The notes beneath the pieces are model-generated. The model searched no databases and had not been told where the DNA came from. It worked only from the letters and a program-made list of their open reading frames with translations. The position numbers and the translations under genes were made by a program. From Phototrophicus methaneseepsis (lineage in GTDB: Bacteria > Chloroflexota > Anaerolineae > Aggregatilineales > Phototrophicaceae), in contig NZ_CP062983.1 of assembly GCF_015500095.1 (NCBI RefSeq), forward strand, positions 186,001-250,000: DNA of 64,000 nt. Direction: 5' to 3'. Of the stretch, positions 1 to 7,902 are shown one piece after another. Each line of letters begins with the position of its first letter. Position 1 is the first letter of the stretch.

Positions 1-377
1 TGATTGTACGTTCAATTACGACATTTCTGATGTGGCTAAGTTATCTGACGATATTGGTCATGATGCATGATGAGCTTGGCAACGCGATTATCGCGCTGGC
101 AGGCGTGCTGATGATTCCCCTGGCGATTGCAAGTGCCGCGATGTGGGATAGTTTTAAAGAAAAAGAACCCGAGAAAAAAGCGACTCAGGAAGTTGATGAA
201 GTCTCGTTTAACCGGGAAAAGCGCAAACGCGATATGCTGGATTCTATCCTGAGAGATTTAAGCGACGAGCAGCTTGCAGCCCTCAAAGAGCGCCTGAGTG
301 AGCCTGACTTCGAGGATGATTTACAGGGTATGATCGGGGATGATGGCGAGCTCATCATGACTCGACGCTCAAACTAG
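1..377 (+). CDS. Small two-TM membrane protein, 5' end cut by window edge
   Basis: The frame is open from base 3 to the stop at 375-377. Residues encoded before the first ATG (base 30) align with the following gene (RSITTFLMW against KSIATVIMW), so the true start lies left of the window. Visible parts are two hydrophobic segments, the second ending near MIPLAIASAAMW, then a charged linker and a C-terminal soluble domain containing DEQLAALKERLSEPDFE and ending MIGDDGELI. That C-terminal domain is almost identical in the next gene, so the two are tandem paralogues. I recognise no characterised family. The conserved tail after the membrane hairpin suggests a cytosolic interaction domain, which is inference. 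Confidence 0.7.
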   Translation, partial: IVRSITTFLMWLSYLTILVMMHDELGNAIIALAGVLMIPLAIASAAMWDSFKEKEPEKKATQEVDEVSFNREKRKRDMLDSILRDLSDEQLAALKERLSEPDFEDDLQGMIGDDGELIMTRRSN

Positions 378-451
378 GCGTTATGGCGATATCACAGATG
401 TGATGTGTCATAAGGCTCGCCCAAAATGCGTTTTGTGTTATGAGATAAACA

Positions 452-937
452 ATGGTTGAAAAGCAAAAGATAAGATCGAACAGACGCCGCTTACGCCGGG
501 AACTCAGGCAGCAACGCCATGAGCTCAGGCGCAGACGCCGTATGATACGACGAAAAGAAAGTTACAGCACAATGGATACACTCGCGAAATCAATTGCAAC
601 AGTCATCATGTGGGCTGGCATGTTAGGGGTTATTTTCCTCGCCATTCCCAATATGGGTGGGCTGGCGGTTTTACTGGCGCTCGTGCTCATGATCCCCTTG
701 CTCGCGATAATGGCCTTTATGTGGGTTGTGAACTCGCCATTCGCTTATAACCACTCTCAACGAGGGAAGCAGCAAGAAGAAAACCAGGAAAAGCGCAAAC
801 GCGATATGCTGGATTCCGTCCTGAGAGAACTGAGCGATGAGCAGCTCGCAGCCCTCAAATACCGCTTAAGCGAGCCGGATTTTGAAGAACGCCTGGAATA
901 TATGATTGGCGATGATGGCGAACTCATTCAGCGCTGA
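452..937 (+). CDS. Small two-TM membrane protein, paralogue of preceding gene
   Basis: This 161-residue protein begins with a very basic segment (about residues 5-35, over half Arg/Lys). Two transmembrane helices follow at roughly 46-68 and 70-93, then a linker and the same C-terminal domain as the upstream gene (KRKRDMLDSVLRELSDEQLA, then MIGDDGELI). The Shine-Dalgarno sequence before the ATG is weak (GAG at about 442). An internal ATG at codon 41 would remove the Arg-rich part and start just before TM1, so the N-terminus is uncertain. Family unknown; the basic tail could contact lipid headgroups or nucleic acid. It probably arose by tandem duplication with its neighbour. Confidence 0.7.
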   Translation: MVEKQKIRSNRRRLRRELRQQRHELRRRRRMIRRKESYSTMDTLAKSIATVIMWAGMLGVIFLAIPNMGGLAVLLALVLMIPLLAIMAFMWVVNSPFAYNHSQRGKQQEENQEKRKRDMLDSVLRELSDEQLAALKYRLSEPDFEERLEYMIGDDGELIQR

Positions 938-1019
938 TGCATTGGGCCGCCACGCCAGCCAATGATCGAACGATGAGAAGATAGGTCACTGTAAGGAAAA
1001 CGCGCTAAACTGGCTCTAT

Positions 1020-1616
1020 GTGACGGAAATAGCAGCAAGAGCCACGTTTATGTACACTGAAAATAAGCGCAAAAACGCCGATATCATCCGTTCAAAAAGC
1101 CTGCTGTATGTGACCACTTCTCTTGCCATCATCCTCGGCATGATCGGTATCTTCAGTCAGGCATCTCTGGGGCTCTATCTCAACTGGGGCGACCATCTTG
1201 CACAATATGCCGTTGGCGGGCTGGGCCTGACAGGCGGCTATCTGTACCTCTACTGGCAGTTTATGCGGTCTTTGCAGCATAACAACAGCGTTGAGGCCGG
1301 TACAGCCTACTTGCTACGCGCATTCTTGCTATGTGGGACGATCTTCTCCATGTTCAACCTCACAGTGCATGCAGCTTATACAGCTTACAGTGGCTCTATG
1401 GCCGTGGTCTCAGTGTTGTGGGTGCTCAGTTTGGTGACGCTATGGATCACCCATAACCAGACAGCAGCACAGGCATGCCTCTACCCTGAAGTCAACGTGC
1501 AGGGGGCTTATGATGCGGTTGAGCGACTCAGAGATACCTATGGGGATGAATTCATTGATGAGCTGATTGATGAAGGGCTACCCCTGGCCAGCACGAATCA
1601 CCGTTCGGTGCGGTGA
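1020..1616 (+). CDS. Four-TM membrane protein of unknown function
   Basis: A 198-residue integral membrane protein with four predicted helices at about 28-56, 60-83, 96-125 and 128-145, and a short soluble C-terminus rich in Asp and Glu (YGDEFIDELIDEG). The start used is a GTG at 1020. An ATG at 1050 (MYTENKRK) is an equally plausible start, because neither has a clear ribosome binding site. It is convergent with the cysteine synthase gene and separated from it by about 50 bases. No catalytic motif or known family is recognised. Confidence 0.6.
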   Translation: MTEIAARATFMYTENKRKNADIIRSKSLLYVTTSLAIILGMIGIFSQASLGLYLNWGDHLAQYAVGGLGLTGGYLYLYWQFMRSLQHNNSVEAGTAYLLRAFLLCGTIFSMFNLTVHAAYTAYSGSMAVVSVLWVLSLVTLWITHNQTAAQACLYPEVNVQGAYDAVERLRDTYGDEFIDELIDEGLPLASTNHRSVR

Positions 1617-1667
1617 GACGCTGACCAGAGTTTGCAATACGTGCCTGCCATAAGCGCGGCACACAGG

Positions 1668-2648
1668 TTAGGCTTGTTCTTGCCAAAAGCTCTCGCTGAG
1701 ATACTTATAGGCATTATCAGGGAACAGGGTGACGACGACGCCCGGTTTGTGCGCTTCGGCCAATTCATTGGCGACCTGTAACGCAGCGACCATCGCGGCA
1801 GCGGCACTGATGCCGACCAGATAACCTTCTTCACGGGCTAAACGCCGGGCCATCTCATAAGTGGCCTCTGTTGAAATTGCCAGGTTACGGTCCGCGAAGG
1901 CTTCGTCATAAATCCCTGGCTTAATGGCCGTTTCGATATGCTTCCAGCCTTCAATGCCATTAAAGGCGCTATCCGGCTGTGCCGAGATGATTTCAATATT
2001 CGGGTTGTAATCGCGCAGGCGGCGACCCGTCCCCATCAGGGTACCCGTTGTACCCAGACCAGCTACAAAATGTGTGATGCGGTGCCCGGTTTGCTCCCAA
2101 ATTTCAACGCCCGTGGTTTTGTAATGCGCCTGCCAGTTGGCGGGGTTGTTGTATTGATTGGCGTAGAAGTATTTTTCAGGCTCGCGCTCCGCCAATTCGC
2201 GCACAGCACGAATCGCTCCGTCACTGCCTTCCAGCGGGTCTGTAAGTTCAATCTCCACGCCGTAGGCCTTCAGGATCGCGATGCGCTCCGGGCTGGCATT
2301 GGCTGGCATAAACAGCTTGACCTTAAAGCCACGTGCCGCGCCGAGCATGGCATAAGCAATCCCTGTGTTGCCGCTCGTGCTATCCATCAACGTTACACCA
2401 GGGCCAAGTTTGCCATCTTGCTCTGCCTGAAGGACGATTTCATAGGCGGCGCGGTCTTTGACGCTGCCACCAGGATTTGCCCATTCCGCCTTGGCGAAGA
2501 TCATCACATCTTCTGGCAGGTGGGCCGTGATATTTTTGAAAGCTAACAGCGGGGTATGGCCTATCTGCGCTTCGATCGTGCGAGCGCTAAGCTCCTGTGC
2601 AAGGCCCGGCCCGTTCAATTCTGATCTGATGTGACGTAATGCGCTCAT
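1668..2648 (-). CDS. cysM: Cysteine synthase (O-acetylserine sulfhydrylase family, PLP-dependent)
   Basis: A fold-type II PLP enzyme of 326 residues that makes L-cysteine from O-acetylserine or O-phosphoserine and sulfide. Visible motifs are the PLP lysine in PGGSVKDR (about K64), the substrate loop STSGNTG (about 90-96), the phosphate-binding GLGTTGT (about 198) and the GIS motif near 285. The family also contains cystathionine beta-synthases; the short length without a CBS domain favours cysteine synthase. The open frame continues upstream to 2804, but the ATG at 2648 (MSALRHIRSEL) matches the usual family start. A 370-base leader upstream carries a poly-Cys leader peptide and attenuator, which supports a role in cysteine biosynthesis. 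CysK versus CysM is not resolved. Confidence 0.88.
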   Translation of the reverse strand: MSALRHIRSELNGPGLAQELSARTIEAQIGHTPLLAFKNITAHLPEDVMIFAKAEWANPGGSVKDRAAYEIVLQAEQDGKLGPGVTLMDSTSGNTGIAYAMLGAARGFKVKLFMPANASPERIAILKAYGVEIELTDPLEGSDGAIRAVRELAEREPEKYFYANQYNNPANWQAHYKTTGVEIWEQTGHRITHFVAGLGTTGTLMGTGRRLRDYNPNIEIISAQPDSAFNGIEGWKHIETAIKPGIYDEAFADRNLAISTEATYEMARRLAREEGYLVGISAAAAMVAALQVANELAEAHKPGVVVTLFPDNAYKYLSESFWQEQA

Positions 2649-2837
2649 GTGGTGTGCTCTCTTATCTGAAGTTATATGACCGATCGACGTTTCATAGGAT
2701 GAATGGTGATGTCCGTCAGCAATGATCCTGCATGATGAACGTTTGGCCCTGGGTAAACGCTCCGCTGCCAACGACGGCGTTTGCCCAATCCGGTTACCCA
2801 ACAATGAGACCCTTAAACGAGTCTTCTTAAAAGCAAA

Positions 2838-2914
2838 AAGCCAACGGGCAGCAAAAAAGCGTGGTTCACTCTACCCTCACTCGGGGGTAGTCCACGCTCT
2901 GCTTCCGTTGGCTT
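2838..2914 (-). terminator. Attenuator terminator in the cysteine synthase leader
   Basis: Read on the minus strand, an inner hairpin pairs AGCGTGG (2898-2892) with CCACGCT (2864-2858) and CTACCC (2890-2885) with GGGTAG (2876-2871). Six T follow directly (2858-2853). An outer 10-bp perfect stem (2914-2905 with 2847-2838) encloses it and is followed by TTTTTGCTTTT. The structure lies about 190 bases before the cysteine synthase start, so it would stop transcription unless disrupted. The 5' arm of the inner stem contains TGGACTACC, complementary to a segment over the stop codon of the leader peptide. Confidence 0.85.
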
Positions 2915-2957
2915 AGATTGTTGATGCCTCGGTTATTGTCTAGAGTGTTGGACTACC
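2886..2957 (-). promoter_or_regulatory. Antiterminator pairing segments of the cysteine attenuator
   Basis: GGTAGTCCA (2957-2949, spanning the leader-peptide stop codon) is perfectly complementary over 9 bases to TGGACTACC (2894-2886), which is part of the terminator 5' arm. A ribosome stalled at the Cys codons (2982-2971) would leave the first segment free to pair and block the terminator. A ribosome that reaches the TAG would cover it and allow termination. A further 10-bp pairing with one G-U (2975-2966 with 2945-2936) can hold the first segment in a loop. Confidence 0.8.
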
Positions 2958-3000
2958 TTATGGTCTCCAGACAACAACAACATTGTGTGTTAAAAGCCAT
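2953..3000 (-). CDS. Cysteine leader peptide (MAFNTQCCCCLETIR)
   Basis: A 15-codon ORF beginning about 22 bases after the predicted transcription start. Its ATG at 3000 has a GGAG Shine-Dalgarno sequence (3010-3007) at a spacing of 6. Codons 7-10 are four consecutive TGT (Cys) codons, and the stop TAG is at 2955-2953. The translation, ribosome binding site and downstream alternative hairpins are directly visible. By analogy with amino-acid biosynthetic attenuators (trp, his) and the poly-cysteine leader peptides reported in actinobacteria, the peptide is inferred to sense charged tRNA-Cys through ribosome stalling and to control the cysteine synthase gene downstream. Confidence 0.85.
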   Translation of the reverse strand: MAFNTQCCCCLETIR

Positions 3001-3028
3001 GACTGGCTCCGTTCTTCTGATTTGCCTA

Positions 3029-3057
3029 AGTGTAGTCACTCAACTTAAGGAAGTCAA
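3029..3057 (-). promoter_or_regulatory. Sigma-70-type promoter of the cysteine synthase leader
   Basis: On the minus strand TTGACT (3057-3052) and TACACT (3034-3029) are separated by 17 bases, close to consensus. The predicted transcription start near 3022 puts the leader-peptide ATG about 22 nt into the transcript and the cysteine synthase start about 370 nt in. Confidence 0.8.
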
Positions 3058-3184
3058 CAAATGAACATCAACATCTGATTAAATTTACTGAGATGTCGAT
3101 CATCCACTATTAAGATGGGCTGACTTCGCTCAATCTTACAAATCACCGCTTACCTAATAGGCCCAGGCCAAACAGTCTCTATAG

Positions 3185-3586
3185 CTACACCTGCGACAAC
3201 ATTACCTCTGCAATGCTGTGATACAGAGCACGCCACGCATCACCGATTTCCGGCGTATATTTATCGCCCAGAACTTCTTCAAGGCTGACGATGAGCGCGT
3301 CCCCCATTTTATTGAAGTGTGCTGGCTTGAGCGAAAGGTGCGTATGCTGCTGAGTGAGTTCCCTTAAGACGACTTGTAGCTTTTCCGGCTCATCCAGGGT
3401 ATGGATAATCTTAATCAGGAACGATACAAAGCGGTGTTGTTGCAGCTTGAGGTCCTTAAAGTGAACGCGGAAATGCGGCATCACAACAAGAACATGATCG
3501 TAAAAGATCTTGCCAACCTGCTCTTGATCCAGATGTAAGAGTGTGTAGTGAAGCAGGATTTTCTGCTTATTCGTGATGGTTATCAT
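3185..3586 (-). CDS. Single-domain bacterial globin (Vitreoscilla hemoglobin-like)
   Basis: A 133-residue haem protein that likely binds O2 or NO. The globin fold is recognisable: FYDHVLVVMPHFRVHF corresponds to the B-C helices, and the segment QQHTHLSLKPAHF matches the F-helix pattern of bacterial hemoglobins, with the proximal haem ligand at about His81 and the second His nine residues on. Length matches single-domain globins; there is no FAD/NAD reductase domain as in flavohemoglobins. It is a lone gene with no strong Shine-Dalgarno sequence. Role in NO detoxification or oxygen supply is inferred from the family only. Confidence 0.8.
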   Translation of the reverse strand: MITITNKQKILLHYTLLHLDQEQVGKIFYDHVLVVMPHFRVHFKDLKLQQHRFVSFLIKIIHTLDEPEKLQVVLRELTQQHTHLSLKPAHFNKMGDALIVSLEEVLGDKYTPEIGDAWRALYHSIAEVMLSQV

Positions 3587-3707
3587 GACTGATTCAGTTT
3601 GAGGGCTCCCATCTATAGTTTATAGTCCGATTTGGCCGCCTGGATAAGCATAGAACTCGATTTTCTCACATTCTCTTCATCTTTAATCGCCATTCTCTCA
3701 CATCCGA

Positions 3708-4172
3708 TCATGAGATGAGGGTTTTTTCGTAACACACGCTTAAGGGATCATCCTTGTATTCACCGTAACAGGGGCAAATATAGAACCCGGCACTCTCGTA
3801 CAAGCCGATAGCCTGTGGTTGTAAAACGCCTGTTTCCAACTTCAGCCGCGTATAACCAAATTGACGCGCATTGGCTTCGAGCGCCTCAAGGAGGTGGCGA
3901 GAAATACCCTGGCCGCGCATCGGCTGCCGCACGAACATACGCTTAATTTCGCCAATGCTCGCGTCTTCCATCGGGCGTAAGGCGCCACAGCCAGCAGGTT
4001 GATCATCAACCCAGGCAACCAGGAATACCGATCTTGGCAGCATAGCATCCGCTGGCACAAAGCCGCCATCGCCCTCATCACCGTACATAGCTCCTAATTC
4101 AACGGAAAGCTCACGGATCAATGCCTGGGCAACATGACTATCAGCCATTTCTGGCTTCACGATAACGGCCAT
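3708..4172 (-). CDS. GNAT-family N-acetyltransferase
   Basis: A 154-residue acetyl-CoA-dependent acyltransferase of the GNAT superfamily. The acetyl-CoA pyrophosphate-binding motif is RQPMRGQGISRHLLEALE (about 92-109), preceded by the beta-4 strand GEIKRMFV and followed by LKLETG...AIGLYESAGFY, a typical C-terminal GNAT signature. The substrate cannot be read from the sequence. It lies alone on the minus strand between the globin and a divergently oriented second GNAT gene. Confidence 0.85.
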   Translation of the reverse strand: MAVIVKPEMADSHVAQALIRELSVELGAMYGDEGDGGFVPADAMLPRSVFLVAWVDDQPAGCGALRPMEDASIGEIKRMFVRQPMRGQGISRHLLEALEANARQFGYTRLKLETGVLQPQAIGLYESAGFYICPCYGEYKDDPLSVCYEKTLIS

Positions 4173-4573
4173 TTGAGCATCTTTCGATCATTAGGCAAGA
4201 CCACGGCTCAGAGAGAACGGGCACATAGACGCTATGCCTGCCTGAGCAATCAACTTCTATATAACGTCCATCGAATAGGGATGACTTTATACTCTAACGA
4301 TATGCTATCGTAGAGTGTGTATAATAGCATCAATTTGGCGCTCAATTTGCGGATAACTATTTAAAAAGCTGTTTAATAAAGCGCTTTTTACAAGGAACTT
4401 TATGCGCGAAGAACCACAAATAGCCTGGTCAGCCGTGTGGCACGTATTGCCAACGGCTTATCGCTATTTTGATGGGTCTATTTTGCTGTGCCGCGAATCA
4501 AGCGTGATCAGAACAGCCTCGCAAGAGCTAGGCTGATTTAAATAGGCAAACCACATAAGAAACCGGAGGATCA
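4173..4573. other. Intergenic region between divergent GNAT genes
   Basis: About 400 bases with a TATAAT at 4320-4325 (weak -35) and one small candidate ORF (4402-4536, listed separately). No tRNA, riboswitch or repeat was recognised. The GNAT gene at 4574 has its own strong ribosome binding site (GGAGGATCA). Confidence 0.5.
4402..4536 (+). CDS. Candidate 44-residue ORF, function unknown
   Basis: The ATG at 4402 is preceded by AAGGAAC at a spacing of about 5, and the frame runs 44 codons (MREEPQIAWSAVWHVLP...). A TATAAT lies about 75 bases upstream. Composition is ordinary, with no signal peptide or helix pattern that argues strongly for a gene. Listed because it has a plausible translation start in an otherwise empty 400-base gap; it could be chance. 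Confidence 0.22.
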   Translation: MREEPQIAWSAVWHVLPTAYRYFDGSILLCRESSVIRTASQELG

Positions 4574-5050
4574 ATGGAGCTAACATATCGTGGGGCAACC
4601 CTGGAAGATGTGGCCCTACTTGCCCGGATGAACAAACAACTCATCGAGGATGAGAACAGCCGTAACCCGATGTCCGTGGAACAGCTTGAAGCCCGGATGA
4701 AGCGCTGGCTGCAAGATAGTTATGAAGCTGTGTTCATCATGCATGGTGACGATGTCGTAGGCTATATGCTCTACCGCACCATTGATGATGAGTATTTCCC
4801 TTATAACAGCAATATCCACATCCGGCAGTATTTTGTGATGCGCAGCTGGCGGCGGCGCGGCATTGGGCAGATCGCCTTTGAGCAGATCGTCAGCGACTTC
4901 TTCCCAGGGGAAAGCGCCATCACGCTGGATGTGCTGGAACGCAACCCAGAAGCAAAACAATTCTGGCTGAAGCTCGGGTTTGCCGTCTATCATACGACCC
5001 TGCGCCGGGAAGGTAACGGCGAAGAACCACCGGAGCTGATGCCTCGTTAA
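4574..5050 (+). CDS. GNAT-family N-acetyltransferase
   Basis: A 158-residue GNAT protein. The acetyl-CoA-binding loop is RSWRRRGIGQIAFEQIV (about 93-109), preceded by the strand IHIRQYFV and followed by ITLDVLERNPEAKQFWLKLGF, the usual final strand-helix with the F/Y at its end. The start is well supported by GGAGG seven bases before the ATG. Substrate unknown. It is followed by a hairpin and T-run at 5108-5142, so it is probably monocistronic. Confidence 0.85.
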   Translation: MELTYRGATLEDVALLARMNKQLIEDENSRNPMSVEQLEARMKRWLQDSYEAVFIMHGDDVVGYMLYRTIDDEYFPYNSNIHIRQYFVMRSWRRRGIGQIAFEQIVSDFFPGESAITLDVLERNPEAKQFWLKLGFAVYHTTLRREGNGEEPPELMPR

Positions 5051-5107
5051 CAGCCTCCAAAAGCGACTTTTCTAAGCCTGTGCGCTTGATACATCCATAC
5101 GCTTAAG

Positions 5108-5142
5108 GCAAGCATAGCCACATCGCGTTATGCTTGCTTTTT
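5108..5142 (+). terminator. Intrinsic terminator, overlapping the 3' end of the convergent gene
   Basis: GCAAGCATA (5108-5116) pairs with TATGCTTGC (5129-5137), followed by TTTTT. It terminates the acetyltransferase transcript. The last codons of the convergent phosphodiesterase gene (stop at 5130-5128) are encoded inside this hairpin. Confidence 0.8.
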
Positions 5143-5919
5143 GCCGTTATCGCTGTAAAAAGTCTGGATATAATGCGGCGCAGGGTGGCGCACCTGCACA
5201 AGTTGGTCGAGCACAGCCTGTATATCAAAGGCGACCTGATGCAGGTTGATTTCATAACCGTTTTCGTCGGCCTCTAACAGCGCATATTTGGCTAAAGGGG
5301 TTCCTTTGGGGTTGCCAACGCTGCCGGGGTTAATGATATGCACGCCCTTAACGCGGCACTCTAGCTGCCAATGGGTATGCCCCACGATGATACAATCGGC
5401 ATCATGCCCCACAAATAGCGCAGCCACGTCTTCATCGCTCATATCCGGGTATAGGCCCTCGACGCCATCATCATAACCAGGGCGAGCATGGACCAGTAAA
5501 ACGCGGGTACCATCAGGCAGCGTAAGGCGCATTTCCATAGGCAGGGCTTCTAACCAGTGCATCCAATAAAGCGGGTCAGCATCACGCTCGTCGAAGTGAG
5601 CAATCGCGCCCTGCGTCCAGCAAAAGCCGGAATACACTTCCACCACAACGGGGACCATTTCAGGGTCCTGGGCAGCGTCTTCTAAGCTCGGCGGTGGGAA
5701 CGCACCTTCATAGAGATAGCGATCTGTGTTGCCACGAATGAAGGCCGCATTCGGGACCTGCCGGATACGCCGCAGTACATTGACCGGGTCCGGCCCAATG
5801 GCGACATAATCCCCCAGGAAGTAAGTTGCATCGACGCCACCGCGTGCTTCAATATCTTCCAAAACAGCATCCAGGCCGATGCTGTTGCCGTGTATATCGC
5901 TGATAAAAGCCAATCGCAT
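5128..5919 (-). CDS. Calcineurin-like metallophosphoesterase (YfcE/MJ0936 type)
   Basis: A 263-residue di-metal phosphodiesterase. All family motifs are visible in order: DIHGN (about 8-12), GDYVAIGP (about 37), GNTDRYL (about 64), HARPGYD (about 148) and GHTHWQLE with a downstream NPGSVGNP (about 180-205), the signature of the YfcE/MJ0936 subgroup. These enzymes hydrolyse phosphodiesters, sometimes cyclic nucleotides; the physiological substrate is unknown. An AGGAG sits upstream of the ATG at 5919. The GT39-like gene ends 10 bases upstream, so the two are probably co-transcribed. Confidence 0.85.
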   Translation of the reverse strand: MRLAFISDIHGNSIGLDAVLEDIEARGGVDATYFLGDYVAIGPDPVNVLRRIRQVPNAAFIRGNTDRYLYEGAFPPPSLEDAAQDPEMVPVVVEVYSGFCWTQGAIAHFDERDADPLYWMHWLEALPMEMRLTLPDGTRVLLVHARPGYDDGVEGLYPDMSDEDVAALFVGHDADCIIVGHTHWQLECRVKGVHIINPGSVGNPKGTPLAKYALLEADENGYEINLHQVAFDIQAVLDQLVQVRHPAPHYIQTFYSDNGKKQA

Positions 5920-5929
5920 GCGTTACTCC

Positions 5930-7753
5930 TTATCTGGGTTTGAGGACGTAAACGGTACCGAACCGGGTCACTTCGTAATCAGCTAAATCATGACGAGCGA
6001 GGCCAGGCTCCCACACGACAATATAATCAGCATCATCGGCCCACCCAATCGGGTTGGTATTGGCATTCGTCAGGCCCTGCAGAGACAGCAAATAATCATA
6101 AGGCAGGCCCATCGTATAAGCCGGGTCGACCTGATTCCAGGGAATGATCCACCAGTAATTACGCATCTCTGGCATGATATCATAGCTAATCGTCAGCGGC
6201 TCACGACCCTGCCAATCCTGGGCAATGTAGTCCGCCACAGCTTCTATATGGCGGTACAGCCATGCATTGGCAGGTGTATGCTGGCTATCATCATAATTCA
6301 GCACCCGCCCAACACGGTCCAGCCCACCGACAGCCGCCATGATCGTGACAGCAACCATCAACAAACCGCGTTGCAAACGCTGCTGCGGCACCAGCCATCG
6401 CAAACACGCATCTAACGTGGCGGCAACCATCATCATTTGCACGCTGACGAAGCCAGGATAATAAGTCGGCTGTTCCCAAGGTGGTGTACGCGTCACGACG
6501 AACCCAGCTTGAATCACGAGCAGGAACAACAGCAAAATCAGCATATGCCCGGCCCATGTCCCTGTAATGACCTGCCGGAACTGCCGCCAGCCCTGGCGAT
6601 AGAGCCGTAAGCTGACCTGCACTATCGCAAAGAGACTGCCCCCTATAAATAACGAGGACATCACGTGGCGGACGATGACGCCCCAATCGTTAAAGGGACC
6701 AAGCCCTTGCGGCGTCCCCTGGAATGCCAACCAGAATGCATAACGGAATTGTTCCGGGATCGTGACTATAAAGCCGACCAAACGCTCGACTATTGAGCGT
6801 GACGGGGTGGGCTGGGCTGGCGTCACGACTTCCGGCGATGTCGGGGGCTGGGGTGTCGGGGCTTGCTCTGTGGCAATTGAGGGTGCCGTGATTGCATCGT
6901 CGCTGGCTGGTTGTTCGATTGGTTGAGGGCCATCATAGGGTGGGGCAATGGGGCCGCCTTCCGGCTTTAGATACGCGACAGCATCCAGAGCAGCCTGGCC
7001 CACCAATGCATCCCGTGACAAGAAAGCCCGTATATCGGCAAAATCGCGTTCCGCCTCAAATGCCAGATAGGGTGCTATCAGCACCAGTACACCGAGCGTG
7101 CCAATCAACAACCAGCGCCACTGCCAGCGCGCGCCGATCACCAGGGCGATGATGAACATGGCCGGGTAAAGCAGCACTGCGCCAAAATGCGTCATGAAGC
7201 CCGCCGTCGCCACAATGCCCGCCATCGCCAGATATGCGCCTCGGTCTGTCGTGTGCCATCGCCATAAGGCGTAGAGCGTCAACGCATAAAAACCCGGCAG
7301 CAAGAGCTGTGCCCAGGCGGTATAGGTCCCAGCAATAGCCGTCTCGTGGTATGTAAAGAGGGCCGCAGCCACCAGCCCTACCTGCAAGCCGAATAGATCA
7401 TTGCTCAACCGGAAGACGGCAAACGTGCTGATAGCATTCCAGATGATGCCCGTTAACAGCATGCCCCAAAACGGATCGTTCGTCAGGATGACCGCCGGAG
7501 CGTTCAGCCAGACCAGCATGGGCCAGTTATAGGCCGCCACGCTGCTGAGCGTGCCAAATGCCGGGAAAGACCCCCCGGCGAGCCAATCCGTCGTACGCAT
7601 GACGACCGGGACAATATCAATTTCCCAGACCATATTATGCGCGCCCAACAGCTTGGGAATCAGGCTCAGCAGCCAGATGAGCACCAGAGCCAACCATGCC
7701 GCCCATGGCATGGGATGAGGAGTCGTTTCATGTGTGTTTGCGTTTGCGTTCAT
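5930..7753 (-). CDS. GT39-like polytopic membrane glycosyltransferase
   Basis: A roughly 607-residue membrane protein with about 12 hydrophobic helices. An early periplasmic loop contains WEIDIVPVVMRTTDWLAGG, resembling the acidic loop of GT-C (ArnT/PMT-like) glycosyltransferases. A Pro/Thr-rich loop around residues 300-335 separates two membrane blocks, and the C-terminus is a soluble domain. GT-C enzymes use polyprenyl-linked sugars, so transfer at the outer face of the membrane is inferred. The open frame starts at a GTG at 7807; the ATG at 7753 (MNANANTHETTPHP) is preferred because it directly precedes the first helix, but it lacks a clear Shine-Dalgarno sequence. Donor and acceptor unknown. 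Confidence 0.65.
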   Translation of the reverse strand: MNANANTHETTPHPMPWAAWLALVLIWLLSLIPKLLGAHNMVWEIDIVPVVMRTTDWLAGGSFPAFGTLSSVAAYNWPMLVWLNAPAVILTNDPFWGMLLTGIIWNAISTFAVFRLSNDLFGLQVGLVAAALFTYHETAIAGTYTAWAQLLLPGFYALTLYALWRWHTTDRGAYLAMAGIVATAGFMTHFGAVLLYPAMFIIALVIGARWQWRWLLIGTLGVLVLIAPYLAFEAERDFADIRAFLSRDALVGQAALDAVAYLKPEGGPIAPPYDGPQPIEQPASDDAITAPSIATEQAPTPQPPTSPEVVTPAQPTPSRSIVERLVGFIVTIPEQFRYAFWLAFQGTPQGLGPFNDWGVIVRHVMSSLFIGGSLFAIVQVSLRLYRQGWRQFRQVITGTWAGHMLILLLFLLVIQAGFVVTRTPPWEQPTYYPGFVSVQMMMVAATLDACLRWLVPQQRLQRGLLMVAVTIMAAVGGLDRVGRVLNYDDSQHTPANAWLYRHIEAVADYIAQDWQGREPLTISYDIMPEMRNYWWIIPWNQVDPAYTMGLPYDYLLSLQGLTNANTNPIGWADDADYIVVWEPGLARHDLADYEVTRFGTVYVLKPR

Positions 7754-7902
7754 AGGGCCGTATTTTGCGGGTAATCCATCACAGAGGCAAGGTCTGTATC
7801 CACGCACCGTGGGCTAAATAGGCAGAATTTTCGTTGGCGGCAAACGCCCCGCTCAACTATCCTGAGGCTCTGGCCCAACGCGATCTACACAAGCGAGGTG
7901 AC

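Noticed and set aside
2838-2914. T-box riboswitch upstream of the cysteine synthase gene
   Set aside because: GAGGGTAGAGTGAACCACGC superficially resembles the T-box motif, but the TGGN bulge is missing and no stem I or specifier loop is seen. A leader peptide with Cys codons explains the leader better.
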